Source: JBECKR01 sp040235415
Lineage (GTDB): Bacteria > Acidobacteriota > Polarisedimenticolia > Polarisedimenticolales > Polarisedimenticolaceae
Direction of reading: 5' to 3'
Length of the DNA stretch: 23,193 nt
Assembly (NCBI GenBank): GCA_040235415.1
Contig: JBECKR010000252.1
Location: forward strand, 1 to 23,193
This document shows, piece by piece, positions 21,488-23,193 of the stretch; within the stretch, counting starts at the first letter, position 1, and every line of letters starts with the position of its first letter. A program made the translations under genes and the position numbers. Below the pieces are notes generated by a model, which was not told the DNA's origin, did not search any database, and saw nothing but the letters and a program-made list of their open reading frames with translations.

Positions 21488-21509
21488 GCGGGAGCCATCA
21501 GGCTCCCGC
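21488..21509 (-). other. Stem-loop spanning the lpxL-like stop codon
   Basis: A 9-bp perfect stem (21488-21496 with 21501-21509) with a 4-base loop covers the stop codon (21498-21500) of the lpxL-like gene. No T-run follows on the - strand, so it is not a standard intrinsic terminator. It may slow decay or partly separate lpxK-lpxL from gmhB-rfaE1-rfaE2 expression. Confidence 0.4.
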
Positions 21510-22400
21510 GGTCCCGGGAGGTCGCGTCTTGAACCGGCGGTGCATCCAGAGCCACAGCTCCGGCCGGCGCCGGACCCAGGACTCGATGATGGCGGTGCAG
21601 GCGGCCGTGATACGAGCGACGTCGGCGTCGCGGTCTCCGGTGTCGACGGCGGGGACCTCCGGCCCGTACTCGACCAGGTAGCTCCCGTCGGGTCGCGGGT
21701 AGGACGCGACCGGCACGACCGCCGCCCCCGTGCGGAGCGCGAGGAGGGCGAGGCTCGGCGTCGTCGAGACCGGGCGCCCGAAGAACGGCACGAAGATCCC
21801 GTCGCCACGGGCATCCTGGTCGATGACGATCGCCACTCCGATGCCGCGGCGCAGCGCGCGCGCCATCTCCCGGACCGCGCTGCGCTTGTGGACGACGAGG
21901 TTGCCGGACGAGCCGCGCAGGTCCGCGAGCAGCCGCTCGAGCCCGGGGTTGTCGAGCGGCCGCGTCACGAGGGCCAGGGGAAGCCCGAGGTGCCCCTGCA
22001 TCAGCGCGACCAGCTCCCAGTGCCCGAAGTGCCCCGAGAACACGAGGACGCCGCGTCCCCGCGCGTAGGCCGCCCGGACGTGCTCGAGACCGCGGTACTC
22101 GACCAGGCGGCCGACGTCTTCCGCCGTGATCCCCGAGAACGTCAACGTGTCCACCAGGATGCGACCGAAGTGCCGGAAGCACGCGCCGATCACGCGACGC
22201 CGCTCGGCCTCGTCCATGGCGTCGCCGAACGCGAGCGCGAGATTCTCGAGCGCGACGCGGCGGTGCCGGCGGTCGAGGACGTACGCGAGCGAGCCGGCCG
22301 CGGCGCCGAGCCGCAGCAGCGCCGGCCTCGGCAGGACGGCGGACAGCCTGAGGAGCCCGCCGAACAGAGCGGCCTCGAGCGCGGCGCGTGCCGGTCTCAC
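21498..22400 (-). CDS. Lipid A late acyltransferase (LpxL/HtrB family)
   Basis: These inner-membrane enzymes add secondary acyl chains to Kdo2-lipid A. The 300-residue product has a hydrophobic N-terminal segment (about residues 8-42, LEAALFGGLLRLSAVLPRPALLRLGAAAG) suited to membrane anchoring. It then carries the catalytic H-x4-E motif in FSGHFGHWELVAL (His124, Glu129), VIDQDARGDGIFVPFFGRP (about 192-210) and a C-terminal WLWMHRRFKTRPPG, all typical. I cannot say whether it is LpxL- or LpxM-like in acyl specificity. GTG 22400 overlaps the lpxK stop (GTGA). Confidence 0.92.
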   Translation of the reverse strand: MRPARAALEAALFGGLLRLSAVLPRPALLRLGAAAGSLAYVLDRRHRRVALENLALAFGDAMDEAERRRVIGACFRHFGRILVDTLTFSGITAEDVGRLVEYRGLEHVRAAYARGRGVLVFSGHFGHWELVALMQGHLGLPLALVTRPLDNPGLERLLADLRGSSGNLVVHKRSAVREMARALRRGIGVAIVIDQDARGDGIFVPFFGRPVSTTPSLALLALRTGAAVVPVASYPRPDGSYLVEYGPEVPAVDTGDRDADVARITAACTAIIESWVRRRPELWLWMHRRFKTRPPGTAGA

Positions 22401-23193
22401 CGTCCCGCTCCTCTCGCGAGCGCGCGCCGAACCGCCGCGAGCAGGGCGCCCGGCTCGTGAACCACGGCTTCGACCGCGAGCGCGAGCGTGCCCGCCGGGG
22501 CGGACGTCCCGAGGCGCGCGAGATCCTTCTCGGTCGTCACGGGGACGGCTCCGCGGGAGCCCGCTCGCGCGGCGATCGCGGCGATCTCGTCGTCGCGGTA
22601 CGGGTGGTGGTCGCCGAACGCCGTGAACGCGACGACCTCGACGCCGGCGTCGCCCAGCGCGGACCGGAACGAAGCGGGCTCGGCGATTCCGCAGAACGCC
22701 CACGCGAGTCCCGGCGCCGGGCGCGCCGCCCCGAACGCGTCGACGAACCCGGAAGGCCGGTGCTCCGAAGTCGCCAGCACGGCGCCGGGGCAATACCGCG
22801 CGACCGCGGCCGAGAGCTCGGGTACGGGACCTTCCGGCGGGCACCGCGTCGCAACGACCGCCCCGGCCCGGCCCAGCGAGTCGACCGGCTCGCGCAGGAC
22901 CCCGGCGGGCAGCACGCGTCCGTTACCGAACGGCCGGGTCGCGTCCAGCAGGACGACGTCGAGGTCGCGTGCGAGCCGGCGATGCTGGAAGCCGTCGTCC
23001 AGCACGACGCAGTCCGCTCCGAGCCGGGCCGCCGCGGCGGCGCCCGCGACTCGGTCCGAGCCGACGACGACGACCACCCCGTCGAGGGTGCGGGCCAGCA
23101 GCAGCGGCTCGTCTCCCGCGACGGCGGCCCCGACGAGGGGACCGCCGCGTCCGTCCGAGACGACCACCGGTCCGCGGCCGGCCCGTCCGCGGT
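22397..23193 (-). CDS. lpxK: Tetraacyldisaccharide 4'-kinase (partial, 5' end outside)
   Basis: LpxK phosphorylates the lipid A disaccharide at the 4' position on the inner membrane. 264 residues are visible before the frame runs off the right edge, with no stop, so the N-terminus with the P-loop is missing. What remains fits the family: RGRAGRGPVVVSDG, VAGDEPLLLA, VVVGSDRVAGA, ADCVVLDDGFQHRRLARDLDVVLLD with the DDGFQH signature, and PFGNGRVLPAGVLREPVDSL. A later segment holds CGIAEPASFRSALGDAGVEVVAFTAFGDHHPY and TTEKDLARL. It is the first visible gene of the LPS operon; kdtA (waaA) may lie upstream but is not seen. Confidence 0.95.
   Translation of the reverse strand, partial: RGRAGRGPVVVSDGRGGPLVGAAVAGDEPLLLARTLDGVVVVVGSDRVAGAAAAARLGADCVVLDDGFQHRRLARDLDVVLLDATRPFGNGRVLPAGVLREPVDSLGRAGAVVATRCPPEGPVPELSAAVARYCPGAVLATSEHRPSGFVDAFGAARPAPGLAWAFCGIAEPASFRSALGDAGVEVVAFTAFGDHHPYRDDEIAAIAARAGSRGAVPVTTEKDLARLGTSAPAGTLALAVEAVVHEPGALLAAVRRALARGAGR

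Noticed and set aside
1..23193. Mobile elements, CRISPR arrays, tRNA or rRNA genes, or signs of horizontal transfer
   Set aside because: No transposase, integrase, terminal repeats, regularly spaced repeats or tRNA cloverleaf were seen. Composition looks even, and gene order is the conserved core arrangement.

Overview
The window (23,193 bases, clearly GC-rich, with C or G at most third codon positions) is a chromosomal core region of a Gram-negative bacterium. Gram-negative is inferred because the right-hand part encodes lipid A and LPS heptose enzymes (LpxK, an LpxL-type acyltransferase, GmhB, RfaE1, RfaE2). S14, L36 and S4 are all the zinc-binding (cysteine-containing) versions. A high-GC LPS-bearing phylum such as Acidobacteriota or a relative would fit, but I cannot place it more closely without a tree. 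I see no mobile element, CRISPR array, tRNA or rRNA. No stretch over 300 bases lacks a gene; the longest gap is 133 bases (16000-16132).

Positions 1-15999 hold the end of tuf followed by a complete S10-spc-alpha ribosomal protein supercluster on the + strand in canonical order: rpsJ-rplC-rplD-rplW-rplB-rpsS-rplV-rpsC-rplP-rpmC-rpsQ (S10 block), rplN-rplX-rplE-rpsN-rpsH-rplF-rplR-rpsE-rpmD-rplO-secY (spc block), adk-map-infA-rpmJ, and rpsM-rpsK-rpsD-rpoA-rplQ (alpha block). Gaps are short (up to about 100 bases) and several neighbours overlap by 1-4 bases. Together they supply ribosome assembly, protein export (SecY), nucleotide balance (Adk), N-terminal methionine removal (Map), translation initiation (IF1) and the RNA polymerase alpha subunit. 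A perfect extended -10 element lies just before adk. A textbook intrinsic terminator follows rplQ.

Positions 16133-19348 hold a full-length carB (carbamoyl-phosphate synthase large subunit), whose start lies only 30 bases beyond the terminator U-tract.

Positions 19333-23193, on the - strand, hold a tightly packed LPS operon read right to left: lpxK (5' part outside the window), lpxL-like, gmhB, rfaE1, rfaE2. Three of its four junctions are 4-base GTGA/ATGA stop-start overlaps. It covers Kdo-lipid A completion and three consecutive steps of ADP-heptose synthesis. carB and rfaE2 converge and overlap by 16 bases.

I did not find a previously undescribed multi-gene system. The points worth a second look are regulatory or structural: the terminator just before carB, the adk promoter and mini-ORF, hairpins at rpsJ and rplE, the lysine/alanine-rich tail of L17, and the convergent overlap.
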